Positions 12,110 to 23,686 of a stretch of DNA of 64,000 nt are shown here, piece by piece; the first letter of the stretch is position 1; the number at the start of each line of letters is the position of its first letter. The translations under genes and the position numbers were made by a program. The notes beneath the pieces are model-generated. The model made no database searches. It was not told where the DNA came from and saw nothing but the letters and a program-made list of their open reading frames with translations. Origin of the DNA: Phellopilus nigrolimitatus (lineage: Eukaryota; Basidiomycota; Agaricomycetes; Hymenochaetales; Hymenochaetaceae). The DNA lies in contig JAJOHG010000004.1 in NCBI GenBank assembly GCA_021029095.1, positions 186,001-250,000 of the forward strand. The letters are read 5' to 3'.

Positions 12110-13032
12110 CTCCAAGGGCAAGCATCGGCGAGGCATTGGCTCCTGCACCACCGTCATCGCACCCTGAGCCAGCACAGAATCTGTACAATCCAGGTCATAT
12201 TATTTAAGTCACTTTTCTCACTTTATTGATTTTTTTAAATAGGGGATAGGACCCCCCTTCTTCCTTGGCCAGACATCGGTCATCTTGCGAAATGGTCCGT
12301 CTCATCGTATAAGTTTGGTTTTGGCCCCGAATGTCTGCGAGATGATGATCCAGAGACGTTTTGGCAGTAGGTTTTTCTTATTTGTCGATGTCATGAAATA
12401 TATGATAAATGACAATTATTTGTTGAACTTAACCGGACAGTTCGGACGGTCCTCAACCGCATTTTATTATTGTGCAGTTCCCGAGGAAGACAGCAATACA
12501 GGTCTTGTCTTTCATCGTGTCTAGGATTTACCTGCTGAGAACGCTTACACGATTGTGTGTGTCCTCGCTAGAAAGTCAGTTTGCATCTGAGTTTCCCGTT
12601 GGACGATTCATATACGCCATCAACACTCTGTCTCCGAGCCGGGACTAGTCTCAGTGACTTGCAAGACGTCAGAGTGGTCACTCTCGACAAACCTAATGGC
12701 TGGATAACTTTCGATGTTTCTGCTGAACTCAACGAGGAGGGTCAGGAATTGTGAGTGAGTTCAAGTCTCAGATTTTTGGTCATGTTCAAAAAAGCAAAAA
12801 TGTCAGCAAACCCATCTACTGCTATGTTCTACAGGTAATAATTTTGAGCAACCACATGAATGGAAAGGACACTCATGTCAGGGGGCTTCGTGTTTTGGGG
12901 CCGATGGAGTTGCGTTTCCTGTTCCTAATGTGAGAGTTTTGCTAATTATTCCTTTATAGAGAGGCATCGCACGACGACGATCCATTTCCTTTCGTTTCTC
13001 CGCGGTTCAAGATGTATGAATGCATTCGATGA
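12110..13032 (+). CDS. APC10: Anaphase-promoting complex subunit 10 (DOC domain)
   Basis: Processivity and substrate co-receptor subunit of the APC/C ubiquitin ligase. The N-terminal leader is short (MAAAPRASIGEALAPAPP). The DOC jelly-roll follows: LAKWSVSSYKFGFGPECLRD, ETFWHSDGPQPHFIIVQF, PRKTAIQKVSLHLSFPLDDS, YTPSTLCLRAGTSLSDLQ, KPNGWITFDVSAEL and LSNHMNGKDTHVRGLRVLGP. Five introns (12194-12242, 12367-12440, 12502-12571, 12751-12806, 12909-12959) keep one frame. The protein ends FKMYECIR, preserving the C-terminal Ile-Arg tail that docks APC10 on the TPR subunits Cdc27/Apc3. Convergent with the PHD gene on its right. Confidence 0.96.
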
Positions 13033-13226
13033 TCTTGTAAGTTCGCGTAACGAAGGGATCTCCACCTCATTGACCACAGTTTTTTGTATCTATGTAAAGG
13101 GCAATTCAGTGCGAAGAAAGAGTAGATTTACATTGATGCTGAATCGTCTTCATTACGCGAGCGAAGCAAAAATAATGGATAACGAAGGTGCAAGTAATTG
13201 GAGACATGCATAAATAAATACATAAT

Positions 13227-16200
13227 CTAGACTTGCGAGTGGTAATAGGCCTGATTTCCCGGAGTCGTTTGTTGTTGGTGATGCGGGTATGGGTGCGGGT
13301 ATTGAATAGTCTGTGACGAGTGGTTAGGCACAGGGCCATTTGTAGATATAGAATATGAATGCTGAGAGTCTGTGGGGGACAGTCCACGAGGCAAGTACGA
13401 TGCCTGTGACAGAACATTGTGACCATTGGTGGTATGGGAAGGGGAGGCATGGCTTCTAGCATGCGATGGATGAGTTGGATGAGGTAGGGAAGGATGTACA
13501 GCTTCGTATGGTTGAAGTTGACGATGCGATTGGAGAGCCATAGGGTGTGGGGAGAAACCGCGTTGAAGAGGTTGGTAGTGTGCAAAGGTAACGGATGCCT
13601 GCGGCTGATATGGAACAACTTTCTTGCTCGTCGCAGAAATGATCTCGTCTCCGTTGCGTTGTCCGAGACCCGCGCCCAAACCTTGTGGGATTGTAGTTTG
13701 TCCCCTATAAGAATTAACACCATTGACGGCCATGCGGGAACCAACAGGATGTCTATGGACTTGAAATGAGTGACTGCTATAATGGTAAGACGATGATGCT
13801 AACCCTGAGTGGGGGCGTCGGTTCTCGGACTTTAAAGTATGATTGTCATATGACGAACGATCTGAGGAGTTCGCATGCCCATTCTGAGAGGTAAGGCAGC
13901 GCACGCAAGTGAAATCGACAGTATCCCAATTGCGCAACATCCTTCCCGCGCGCCGATCGATGGCATCGTGACATGCAATGTGTTGCCATCTATTGCATTT
14001 GCCGCAGCTCATAAGAGGGACGCCCTCATCCTAGCGCACAGTAAGCAACATCGGGTAGAACAAATTTTGCTACGCTAACCTTGTTGATACCTCGCGAGCC
14101 GCAGATTTCGCAATCAAGTTCCCAATCATCACCTGATGTCTTTCGCCCGTTATGCTTCTTAACACTCTGACGACGTGAACTTTTTGGGGGAGCATTATCA
14201 GTCATAGAAAGTGTATCGTGGAGCTCTGCTGCGCTAGAGGATAGATCGTCTGTCATGACATCAACCTCCATCTCGGCGCTGAGTATCGGATATTATATCA
14301 GCGCTCAGAAAAATAATTGGAGTTAAAACGACAACTCACCTTTTGTTTTCCAGCCGGCGACTTCTCGCAAGCTCCCTTTCCTCCCTTTCCCTTCGTCTCT
14401 GCTCTCTAGCCTGCTCACGCCTGAGCTTTTCTTCTTCCTCCTTACGCGTGCGTGCTTCCAAGCGTCTCATCCGAGCCATCTTTTCGTCATCTTCGGCTTG
14501 TTTTACTGCGGCAGCACGTGCGCTTTCCTTCTCCGTTTCCTTTACAGCGATGCGCGAGGACCGTTTGCGATTCATGAGTGCCTCTTCTCTAAGACGCTGT
14601 CTCTCAACCTCCTACCTCACCCTGTAAGTATCAACCGTACGGACATAGAAAAACCCCACGTACACGAAGGGACTCTGTTACAAGCGGGACAAATTCGTTG
14701 ATCAGGAGCTTGTGTAATGCCCTCTCCAAATAGTGAGTTGATTTCTCAAACTGATGGGCGATCCATTCCCATTCCTGAAGCGAAACGCAAAGCTAGGAAT
14801 TGTCAGTAGTGTTTGCATTGTTTGTTAGGACAATAGTTACAGTTTCCCATTCGATGAAGTCACTTGGAGGCCAATATTCCAGCGGTAGCGCGTCATCGTC
14901 ATTGGGTGCGTTCTCCAATTTATCGACAGTTGACGCTTCGGAATCTGAAAGCTCCGTAAGAACACTTTCATCGTCGCTGTCCAACCATGTCTTGTCTATT
15001 TCATTGCGAGAGGCGTCTGCATGGGCAATGGAAAAACGCTTTCGCCCTTGGTACTGTGCTTGGCTTCTTGCGCCCGACCGAATCGAGGAGCCAATCTTCA
15101 CAGCCCCAGGATCTTCGTTACCGGACAACCATTCCGGAGGGATCTGTTGCCACTCGTCGTCGTTGTCGCCCTCACCACGCAGTCGCCGACTGGCCCTAGT
15201 TCCAACAGCTCGTTGGCCAGATGAATCGCGTTTGGAAGGAGAGGTCACTTTTCCTGGCGACTTTCGACTGAAGGACTGCAATTCAGCCTTCGCTGCAGCC
15301 AGCTGCTTGGCTTGCAAATCCAATTTCACATTCGCCCGAGTTTTCGCAGCTCGAGCCCGTCCATTCTCTTCAGGTATTGGTACTGGTGTATGCTCGACTT
15401 TACCCGATCTACGTGAGCTGCGAGACGACCTTAAAGGTGTGCCAGTCGCTGCGCCTCCACGTCTCGATAGTCCCTGCTTCGAGGATTTAGCCTTACGCGA
15501 TGACGATGATTGTGCAGCCGTCGACATCTTAGTATCCGCTTCTGCTTGTGCGACTCGCCGCGCCTTCACCTTGCGGTTGACAGAGGCCGAGGTAGCTTTG
15601 CGTTTCAATGATTTCTTGGGAGGCTTTGGTGGCATTCGTTGAATCCACAGCCGGTCAGCTAAGTTGAATTGTGTTATAGCGAGGCAAATAATGATTAGTT
15701 AATTTGCTCACGACCGATGAGCCAATAGGCATTTCGTTTAGCATCATAACCAATGGGCCCAATACGCTGAAACGAAGTCGTCATTCATATCATATATAAG
15801 AATATCGCGCTTCGAGCAAAGACGTACCCAAGATGCGTTTTCATCATCACTACGCATGGCAGATCTAAGCCTGAGAGGCGTCTGGAAATGCCACTCCATT
15901 ACAGTGTGAATGCTCTCCAATTTCTCTAACATCTCTAAGTCGGCCCAGTTCCTCATCGTATCCATACCTTCCTGTCCTCCTTCAACCTTAGCATCTGTCT
16001 GAGGTCTGGCGCCTTTATCCGAGTTTTCCTCTCCATTTGTAATTCCTTCAGTTTGACCATCGATCGATTGAACGCTCGCCATATGCGCGTCCGCCTCTTC
16101 CGCCGTGCCGGCGTTGTGCACATCCTCTTCCTGGTACGATGCATTTTCCGGGGCCTCATCTTGCTGTTCGGTCTTCACATCCGACTCTACGGTCGTAGCC

Positions 16201-16731
16201 CTTGAATTACGCGGTAGCATTGGTTCCACGCCTATGGGGTTTCCCCGGGGGTCGCGTCGCAAATATTGTCTTCTGAGTGCTGTTTGCCAGTTCTCGAGAC
16301 TGATAAGGTTAACAAATTTCTGGTCAACAAGAAACGGGAGTTAACAGAAGAAAGCACTCACGTAATCTTCCTATCATGAGAGAGCGTTGTGAGAAGTCGC
16401 TGCATCAGACGATGCAGTACAACCATTGTCGAATTGACCAAGTCCTCTTCAATGTCCTAGTAACGTAGAGGAAAGGCCACACACAGTATGAGGATTTCAC
16501 TCGTATCTGAGCATAGAGGACACGCACCACCAACGTTACATCCTCCAAAGCAATCAAAGTAGCAAATGTATAGAAAAACTGGCTGACAGCTGCCCATTTC
16601 CATTGCCTCCTAAGCTCGAGGAGCTGTGGCGACGCGGTTGACGCAGATTGCGCAAGAGCTGGGGAGCCTCGTGCGAAAGCTGGGGTTGACGAGGACGAGG
16701 CGATTGCACGCGTACCCGTGCGAGGTGCCAT
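13227..16731 (-). CDS. PHD-finger protein with DDT/WHIM-type chromatin-remodeller region
   Basis: Probable chromatin reader or remodeller subunit (RSF1/ISWI-partner style), roughly 1,000 residues. The N-terminal part has a DDT-like helix (WKWAAVSQFFYTFATL, DIEEDLVNSTMVVLHRLMQR), then DRKITLENWQTALRRQYLRR and the WHIM-like IGPIGYDAKRNAYWLIGP with DRLWIQR. A long Lys/Arg/Ser-rich region and a WEWIAHQFEKSTHYLERALH segment follow. Next come a charged Glu/Arg coiled coil and a C4HC3 PHD finger (CEICG, MSCGKCNRWQHIACH, FTCVRC) near residue 700-780. The tail is His/Gln/Ser-rich and ends YYHSQV. The start is the ATG at 16729-16731. Junctions such as LENWQ and SLREVERQ fix most splice sites. Confidence 0.85.
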
Positions 16732-17085
16732 TCGCGACGCGCGTAAGTAGTCGCGTTTGCTTTTAGGTCGGGTCGGAGATCAACGGATGAACCGTCACGG
16801 CGCTGCTCAGCCCGGACTCAGGCCACTGGGAGATGAGCGCTAATATTGAATGCAGCAGAAAGCTATCCTCGAGACTGACTCTGAGTGAGTATCGAACACA
16901 AAAAATTACCAATAGCGAGCACTTGATCTTTCGTCGTTGTCTCAAACAGTGAACAAAGAGTCAAACTGAGCACGGAGTTGGCTCATAGTCAATTCCAGTG
17001 GCGTGGGAACCGTGTGCCCATTCTTGAACAACAACCACAAGTCCTTTGACACTTATGTAACTTACTCCACATTTTCCCGAACTAA

Positions 17086-18789
17086 CTAATTATCTTCCTC
17101 AATGGCCTTGCAAATACTCACCAGCGCCTCGCCTAGCTTCTCGAAGTCCGACATCTTTTCTTTCATGAGTAAATCCTCATATCAATATTTTCCAGCACAT
17201 ACCTCGTTGTAGATCTGCGCACTGCATCTAATCCACCATTTGCCATTATGGTGATAGCTCTGACCGCATATGTTCCAATCGCTAAGGAGCGACCCACGAA
17301 TACGGTTGTTAACTTCCTGTGATTCTCCGACATGAAGAGGAAGCTCTACATTGACCTAATGCTTCCCGGCTCAGGTAATCTCTACGCATCAGAAGCAGAC
17401 TGAACGCACCATATTGGCCGTGAACTCGCCATCCTCATCCATGACACGCGTACTAAGTATTTCTGCAAGCCTTCTCCCACCCTTCAAAGCCAGTCCATGA
17501 CAGTACGCGTTGATCTTCTCTTCTCCACCAATCCACTGGCGAAAGTCAAGAGCTAAAAACCCGATGTCAGTTTTTTCTGTTCGCGCTGAGGAAGACGATG
17601 CGCACCATGGCTCACACTTAAGAACGGAGTCAGGTCGAGTGTTCCTGTCCCTTAAAAAAAAGGAAGTCAGCGCGGCTGTTCACATGATATTCATCGACCT
17701 ACATTGGAATTGATTGACAAAATTCGGTGCCTCGGGACCTCCTGGAGGGTCACTAGGCGAGACATAGTACGCAGACGTAGGCAGCGTTGTCTTAATCAGA
17801 TGCTGGTTCCTGTTGACAATATTCAACGAAAAGAAGCAGCAATTAAAAGAAGGCATACCGCTTCGGAACGTATAAGACTGCACACCCTCTTTTCGCGTAT
17901 AGCCACTTGTGACAATTCTAGCGGATGGGATAAAGATCAGAAAATGGATTGAGAACGAGCCAATACAAGAAGCAACGACCTACCGAGATCCAAAAATCAG
18001 GATCAGCTACTTTCAGATCAATGCTGACTTGTTGTCCAATGGCATGAGCAGCGTCAATAACGCTGACAACGTCTTCCTCTTTGCAGATCTTGACCATCTT
18101 CTCCCAAGGCAAAAGAACGCCGGGGACAGACACAATAGCATCAATTATCGCGATAACCTTACGTCCATCCTGACGAGGAATGCTCTTCAAGTGAGCACGG
18201 AACTGTTCCAGGATTTCGTGTGTAGTGGTGGGAAAGTTCAGAACAAAAGTAGTCTGTTGGGGATGCGGAGGGATGTCCGATATATATTGAATAGTTCTAG
18301 CAATAGCGGCATAAGTAACAGCAGCTATGGAAGTTTATTTTGTTATCAGTTTAACTCTCCATGGTGAGCTCTAATCGCACTCACTCCCGACGACGATGTC
18401 TGTTTCGCCCCAGCTCAAGTTTCGCAATACGGTATTTACGCCATGAGTTGCGTTTGGGACAATAACACACTCATCGATATCAGCGCCAAGAAGTTCTGCG
18501 ACTCGACCTCGGACAACTTGCAAGAGTGGAATGTATGTGCTGCGCATGTATCGATCGGGGTTCGACTCAATTTCGCGAGATATTTGTTCGCAGGCCTCTA
18601 ACACTGGCAAAGGGAGCGAACCGTAGGAACCTGTAGGTATGCAGGATTGAGCGCATTTTCAACAAATAAGCATTATACATGTGTTCAAAGTAAGTACTCG
18701 CCGTTATTGAGATTAATATACGAAGGCTCAAAGCCAAAATGCTTTAGCATGGAGTGCCCGAAAGCGGGGGGAACCTCGAGTCTCTTCAT
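17086..18789 (-). CDS. PLP-dependent aminotransferase, class V (isopenicillin N epimerase-like)
   Basis: Fold-type I PLP enzyme of the class V group, which includes cysteine desulfurase/desulfhydrase and hercynylcysteine lyase-like enzymes; substrate unknown. The start is the ATG at 18787-18789 (MKRLEVPPAFGHSMLKHFGF). Exon 2 begins after the family's NNGSYGSLPLPV motif. Further landmarks: VIVPNATHGVNTVLRNL, VVSVIDAAHAIGQ (PLP-binding Asp), DPDFWISNCHKWLYAKRGC (Schiff-base Lys in HKW), LPTSAYYVSP, FQWTGTLDLTPFLSV and WWIRCSAQIYNEMSDFEKLG, ending at TAG 17086-17088. The first intron is GC-AG (AACG|gcgagt), required for NNGSYGS. Divergent from TRAP-alpha. Confidence 0.9.
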
Positions 18790-19076
18790 TGAGAAAGAGA
18801 AAGGAATGATGAGTACGCTTGACCAAATGCCAGCAACGGCACCGGACGAATCAGAGCTTGCTTGCGACTCGAATACAATTGGCCCCTTTCTACAGCCTCA
18901 TGATCGACCAGACGCGAAAATGGACAAGGACATATTTTCCAAAAAAGGAAGGCTAATCCCTGAGTAGTAAGTACGCTAAATCGCATAAGAAGCCTTCAGG
19001 ATTTGGTAATACGGACGTGGCAGCGACGCGAGTTGTCTGGTCTGCAGTCTCTCTTGCACTTTCAGCATGCGTTTAT

Positions 19077-20174
19077 TTTCGTCCCGGTTCATACTTGCGT
19101 TCGCCGCGCTCGCTTGTTTCGTGAATGCAGAGGATGTCACTGAAGATCCAGAGCTGTCTGTGACTGCGTCTTTCCCTGGTGACAATCCGTTTGGACGTCA
19201 GTCGCGATACACTTAGACCTTCATGCGCTGACACGGTTTCGTTTTCCCGCGCAGAGGTCGTGAACGGCGAGCGCAACCGCCTTAACCTGCTTGTTGAAAA
19301 TAAATCGGACCATAATTCCACTCTTATTTCTATCGCTGGGTCATTCCACGATGTGCAGACCGATGCTCTCATTAAAAACGTATGTTTCTATCACCTTCTA
19401 CCATCTTATGTCGGTGCTGACTTATTATGAAAGACAACAGCGCTTCAGTATGGACTCCGCTTGATTTCCGGCACTAAACTTCAAGTCCCCTATCAGTTCC
19501 ACAGCGAGTACGTCGACGTCTTGATTTGTACCTAGTTGCTCACCTGCTCATGTACTTCACAGGTTCAAGGTACTGTATATACCCATATCTATTACTGTCA
19601 CATTCCATTGATTTCCCTGCCCTTATTTCAAGCCCGGGGACGTCCGTTTGAATATCTGGCTGACCCATTCAGTGGATGTAAGTAATACGACTCATATCTT
19701 CTGATTTGATTGCGAACATCTGCTGTCCAGGACACTGTATACCGCGTTGTGGCTTACGACTCGGTGGTTCCAATTGTCGAACCAGAAGTCTCCTTTTTCG
19801 ATTATCAGGTGTATGTCATGTTTAAATTGCAAAGACCAAATTTCCACTTGCTAAGCAAGCTCTTTCGCAGTATCACCACATATCTCCTCACTGCAGCTTT
19901 CCTCGGTGGTCTTAGCTACTTTGCATTCAAAACGTTCACTCCGAAGGTTAAGAAGTCTCGCAGGTCGGTTGCTTCGAGTGGCGGCAAGGACTCAATCAGT
20001 TCGCCCGTCGGCTCGGTCACTGCTAGCGCGGGTGGTTACGATGAGCAATGGATTCCATCCTATCATTTTAAGAAGGACGGCAAGAGAAGGACAGGTCCTG
20101 TGAGCAGTGGTGATGATGTGAGCGGAGGCGAGACGAGTGGGACTGAAGGGAAGAAGCGCAGAGGACGCAAATAG
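19077..20174 (+). CDS. Translocon-associated protein subunit alpha (TRAP-alpha/Irc22-like)
   Basis: ER membrane protein associated with the Sec61 translocon. It has an N-terminal signal peptide (MRLFSSRFILAFAALACFVN) and then an acidic lumenal start (AEDVTEDPELSVTASF). The lumenal beta-sandwich domain follows, with GERNRLNLLVENKSDHNSTL, ALQYGLRLISGTKLQVPYQF, KPGDVRLNIWLTHSVDDTV and VVPIVEPEVSFFDYQ. One transmembrane helix (TTYLLTAAFLGGLSYFAF) is followed by a basic cytosolic tail (KKSRRSV.. to KKRRGRK). Introns are short; the last exon join gives DYQ-V-ITTYLL. Domain order and single TM fit the family. It shares a 287 bp promoter region with the class V aminotransferase. Confidence 0.9.
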
Positions 20175-20502
20175 TGGGATAACACATTGAATCCACGTCG
20201 AAACGTTTTTGCGGCAGTGCGGATGTTAGAACTTCATGTCTCTTATGCCCGAGTATAACTTCGGAGCAGGAAAATAAAGTGCAAGGAGCTGCTGGGAGAG
20301 CAAACCACGTAGTGTAATTTGCGAGACGTTGGCCTAATATGTGCTGTAAATAAAGCAAAGATGCAATATGACTTATTCTGCCAACAGGTAAAGTTTTGAA
20401 TAATGTTGCATCTAGTGGAAACTGCGGGCCAACTTTTAAACGGTGTCGATTTGCTTATATCCCTTCACCTGTACCATGTTGAATGTATAAGTTTGAGTGG
20501 AC

Positions 20503-20789
20503 TCATTTCTCGTGGACAAGACCACGCACCTTGTTCTCTCGCAGCATTTCGACGTACTTTTCCGACAGCCACTTGCAGTTCTCATAATGGTTGACACCTT
20601 CCATCCTCTGGCATTTTGTCAACTCCTCGCGAACGATCTTGGCCTCCATGGCGCGAACCCACGACTCCCGGACGTGCTCCTCCTGGGCTTGCACCCTCGC
20701 TGACAATAAAAATTTCATCGTAAACGTTTTCAGGTACAGAAGAATTGATTGTGTGTACCTAGCAACTGAACAGCGTTGTCCGAGGCCAT
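20503..20789 (-). CDS. NADH:ubiquinone oxidoreductase small subunit (NDUFB10/PDSW-like)
   Basis: Accessory subunit of mitochondrial complex I. Two exons: 20759-20789 (MASDNAVQLL) and 20503-20699, giving about 75 residues. The core AMEAKIVREELTKCQRMEGV, then NHYENCKWLSEKYVEMLREN, matches the fungal 12 kDa PDSW-type subunit, including the two Cys (TKC and ENCKW) and the NHYENCK motif. It is much shorter than the animal protein, as usual in fungi. It lies 158 bp from the divergently transcribed biotin gene. Confidence 0.85.
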
Positions 20790-20947
20790 AATAACGAATG
20801 AGTGCGGAAAGCAGGAGGGGAGCTGACCAACGATGAAGACGATTATGTACTAAACCGGATAACTGCGTCCAAACTGCGTCCCGACTTCAAACGAGCTCTG
20901 CTACTTGTGTCAGTGTTTGCCTTCAAGCTTATGCTTCTGAGGCCTGT

Positions 20948-23564
20948 ATGCATCTGTACAGGAATGTTCGAATCCACCAGATTTTTGGAGCGAATACAGA
21001 TGTCGGAAAAACGGTCCTGGGAACTGCTCTAATCCTTGCTTCAGCGAATCGAGGAAAGCAGGTGCGTTACCTCAAACCCGTTAGTACTGGGCCTCTTGAG
21101 GATGCAGACGACGAGTAAATCCCGTTTACCGCTGCACATGCCTCATTCATGAATCTCAATTTAAATCTATTGCAGGTATGTGAAACGATTCAGTTCCCGT
21201 TTCGCGGGTAGTATTCAACAAACCTGTCTTCATCGGTATAAAGAGCCTGTTAGCCCGCATCTGGCACTTCGTCTGGAGCATGATAGTAATTCTCGAAAGG
21301 TCCAGCAAAATGGTACTGTCATCTGAACGGCAATCTTATTCTGTGCTTGCAGGATCACCTCCCTTCGGACGAAATGATCAACAAATCAATTTCAAGATAT
21401 GTCGGCGAATGTGCGGAGTTTGTCTCGAAGAAAACAGACATATATATTGAGACTGCAGGTGGTAAAACCATTTCACTCGGGACATTAGAAACGGCTGAGA
21501 ACCGTGTATTTTTACAGGTGTTCATAGTCCGTCATTATCTGGCATAAGTCAGATCGATAGTTATCGCACATTACGACTCCCTATTATACTCGTTGGAGAC
21601 TCAAAACTGGGCGGTATCTCTTCTACAATATCGTCGTATGAATCTCTTGTCCTGCGGGGGTACACAGTCGATGTTATTCTTCTTTTTCGTGACGATTATT
21701 ATCGCAACTGGGAATACTTGTCCGAGTACTTCGGAGAAAGGGGTGTGCACGTTGCATCTTTCCCTCGCCCACCACCTAAACTAAAGGACAAGCAGGCAAA
21801 TCATGAATCGACAGATGCGTACTACACGCAGTTGATCAACGAAGGTCACTTAGATCATGCCAATGATTACTTGACCACGCAGCATTTAGACCGAATCGAC
21901 GAGTTACACTCCATGCCCAAGCGCACGATGGATTCTGTCTGGTGGCCATTTGTTCAGCATGGCCTTGTGAAAGACCCGAAGGACGTGGCAGTCATTGATA
22001 GCGCTCACGGTGACTTCTTCAGCACATATACCGGTTTTACCAGCAAAGACTCCAATCTTTTGTCATCACATTACGACGGGTCAGCATCGTGGTGGACGCA
22101 AGCATTTGGACATGCACATCCCTCGATCGCTCTTGCTGCTGCTCGTGCAGCGGGTCGTTATGGCCATGTCATGTTCCCGCAAGCAACTCACCTTCCTGCT
22201 TTAAGGCTCGCAGAACGTCTATTATCGTCAAAAGGCCCGGGAAAGGGTTGGGCCTCACGAGTTTTCTTTTCAGATGATGGGTCCACCGCGATGGAGATTG
22301 CATTGAAAATGGGTCTTCGCGCTTATTGCGTCCGATATGGGCAGGATATGAACAAAGCAGATAAAGAGCAACTCGGGGTGCTAGGCTTGAAAGGAAGTTA
22401 TCACGGCGACACAATCGGAGCTATGGACGCTTGTCATGCTGCAGATGGCGTCTACACCTGCGAATGGCACTCTGCGAAGGGATTTTGGTTTGATTCGCCT
22501 TCCGTTGCGATGCGTGACGGAAAGGCTATCATCGAGCTTCCATCTGCCATCACGAATTACGCAAATATAAACTGCTCACAAATCGCCGGCGATTCGCTCC
22601 CATGGCTGTATGATGTGGAAAGACGACTGGAAACAGATCTTGCCGTAATCTATCGTCGTTTCATTGAAGACTCGCTGCGGAAAATCAGGAAGTCGCAGGG
22701 TGCCATGCGTCTCGCAGCTTTGGTTCTAGAGCCTCTTTTGATGGGCGCGGGCGGAATGATCTTTGTCGATCCCTTATTTCAACGTGTTCTCGTTGACGTT
22801 GTTCGAGGCAATGACCCGGCAACTAAAAGCTCGAAGAATGCTTGGCGAGGTCTTCCCGTCATATTCGATGAAGTCTTTGTCGGCATGTATCGAACTGGGT
22901 CACAAAGCTGCATCTCTACGCTTGGTGTTAAGCCAGACATAGCGGTATATGCGAAAACGCTAACAGGTGGTCTTGTTCCTCTTGCCGTCACACTCGCGTC
23001 GGAATGTATTTTCAAAGCATTTTTGAGCGACAAAAAGGCAGATGCATTACTCCACGGACACAGCTATACTGCACATGCTGTAGGTTGTGAGGTTGCCAAT
23101 GAATCTCTTACTATGATGGAAAAGATGACGAAGTCGGAGGCTTGGATGACAATGCGAAGCGAGTGGAAGGAACCATCTCAAAAAGTGCCCGCTCCAGCAT
23201 TCATGTGGAGTTTTTGGAGTCCAAACTTTGTGAAGGATATATCACGGCTACCAGCCGTTAATTCGGTGATGACGCTGGGGACCGTTCTCGCGATCAAACT
23301 CAGCAGTGCCACTGAAGGTGATTATCTGCTTCAATTACCCATGTAGAGTTCTAACTCAATCTCTGAGTAGGCTATCGTTCTCAAGTTGCTCAAACTCAGC
23401 TGCAGGACATCCAATCTTCTGCAGACGGCAAGACCTTTGGCATCCATTTCCGAACACTCGGTGATGTTGCTTATTTCATGACGAGCTTCAACACACCGCC
23501 TAGCATCGTCAAGGTGGTTGAAGGTAGAATAGCTTCTGCACTCAAAAGCGGATTCCCATCTTAA
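20948..23564 (+). CDS. Bifunctional dethiobiotin synthetase / DAPA aminotransferase
   Basis: Fused BioD-BioA enzyme carrying two consecutive steps of biotin synthesis (KAPA to DAPA to dethiobiotin). The start ATG 20948 gives MHLYRNVRIHQIFG. The ATP-binding P-loop GANTDVGKT lies at about residue 14-22. Next come KPVSTGPLEDADDEY, IETAGGVHSPSLSG and PIILVGDSKLGGISSTISSY. The aminotransferase half starts near DSVWWPFVQHG, with GDFFSTYTG, WWTQAFGHAHPS, FFSDDGSTAMEIALKM, GSYHGDTIGAMDAC, VIFDEVFVGMYRTG (PLP Asp) and YAKTLTGGLVPLAVTLAS (PLP Lys). An intron near 23316 restores SSATEGYRSQ and the C-terminus FGIHFRTLGDVAYFMTSF. Tail to tail with VPS34. Confidence 0.97.
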
Positions 23565-23686
23565 GACTAGTCGACTTCACCGTATAAAAGTATGAACAAT
23601 GTACATGTGTATACGGTTTTTGTTAGCAACAGAGGCACAAATACAAATCGACGATACAATGTCTAGAAATATGAATTCGACCAGCC

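Noticed and set aside
14800..15642. 280-codon plus-strand open frame
   Set aside because: Exactly opposite the basic Ser/Lys-rich exon of the PHD gene; no domain and no splice logic.
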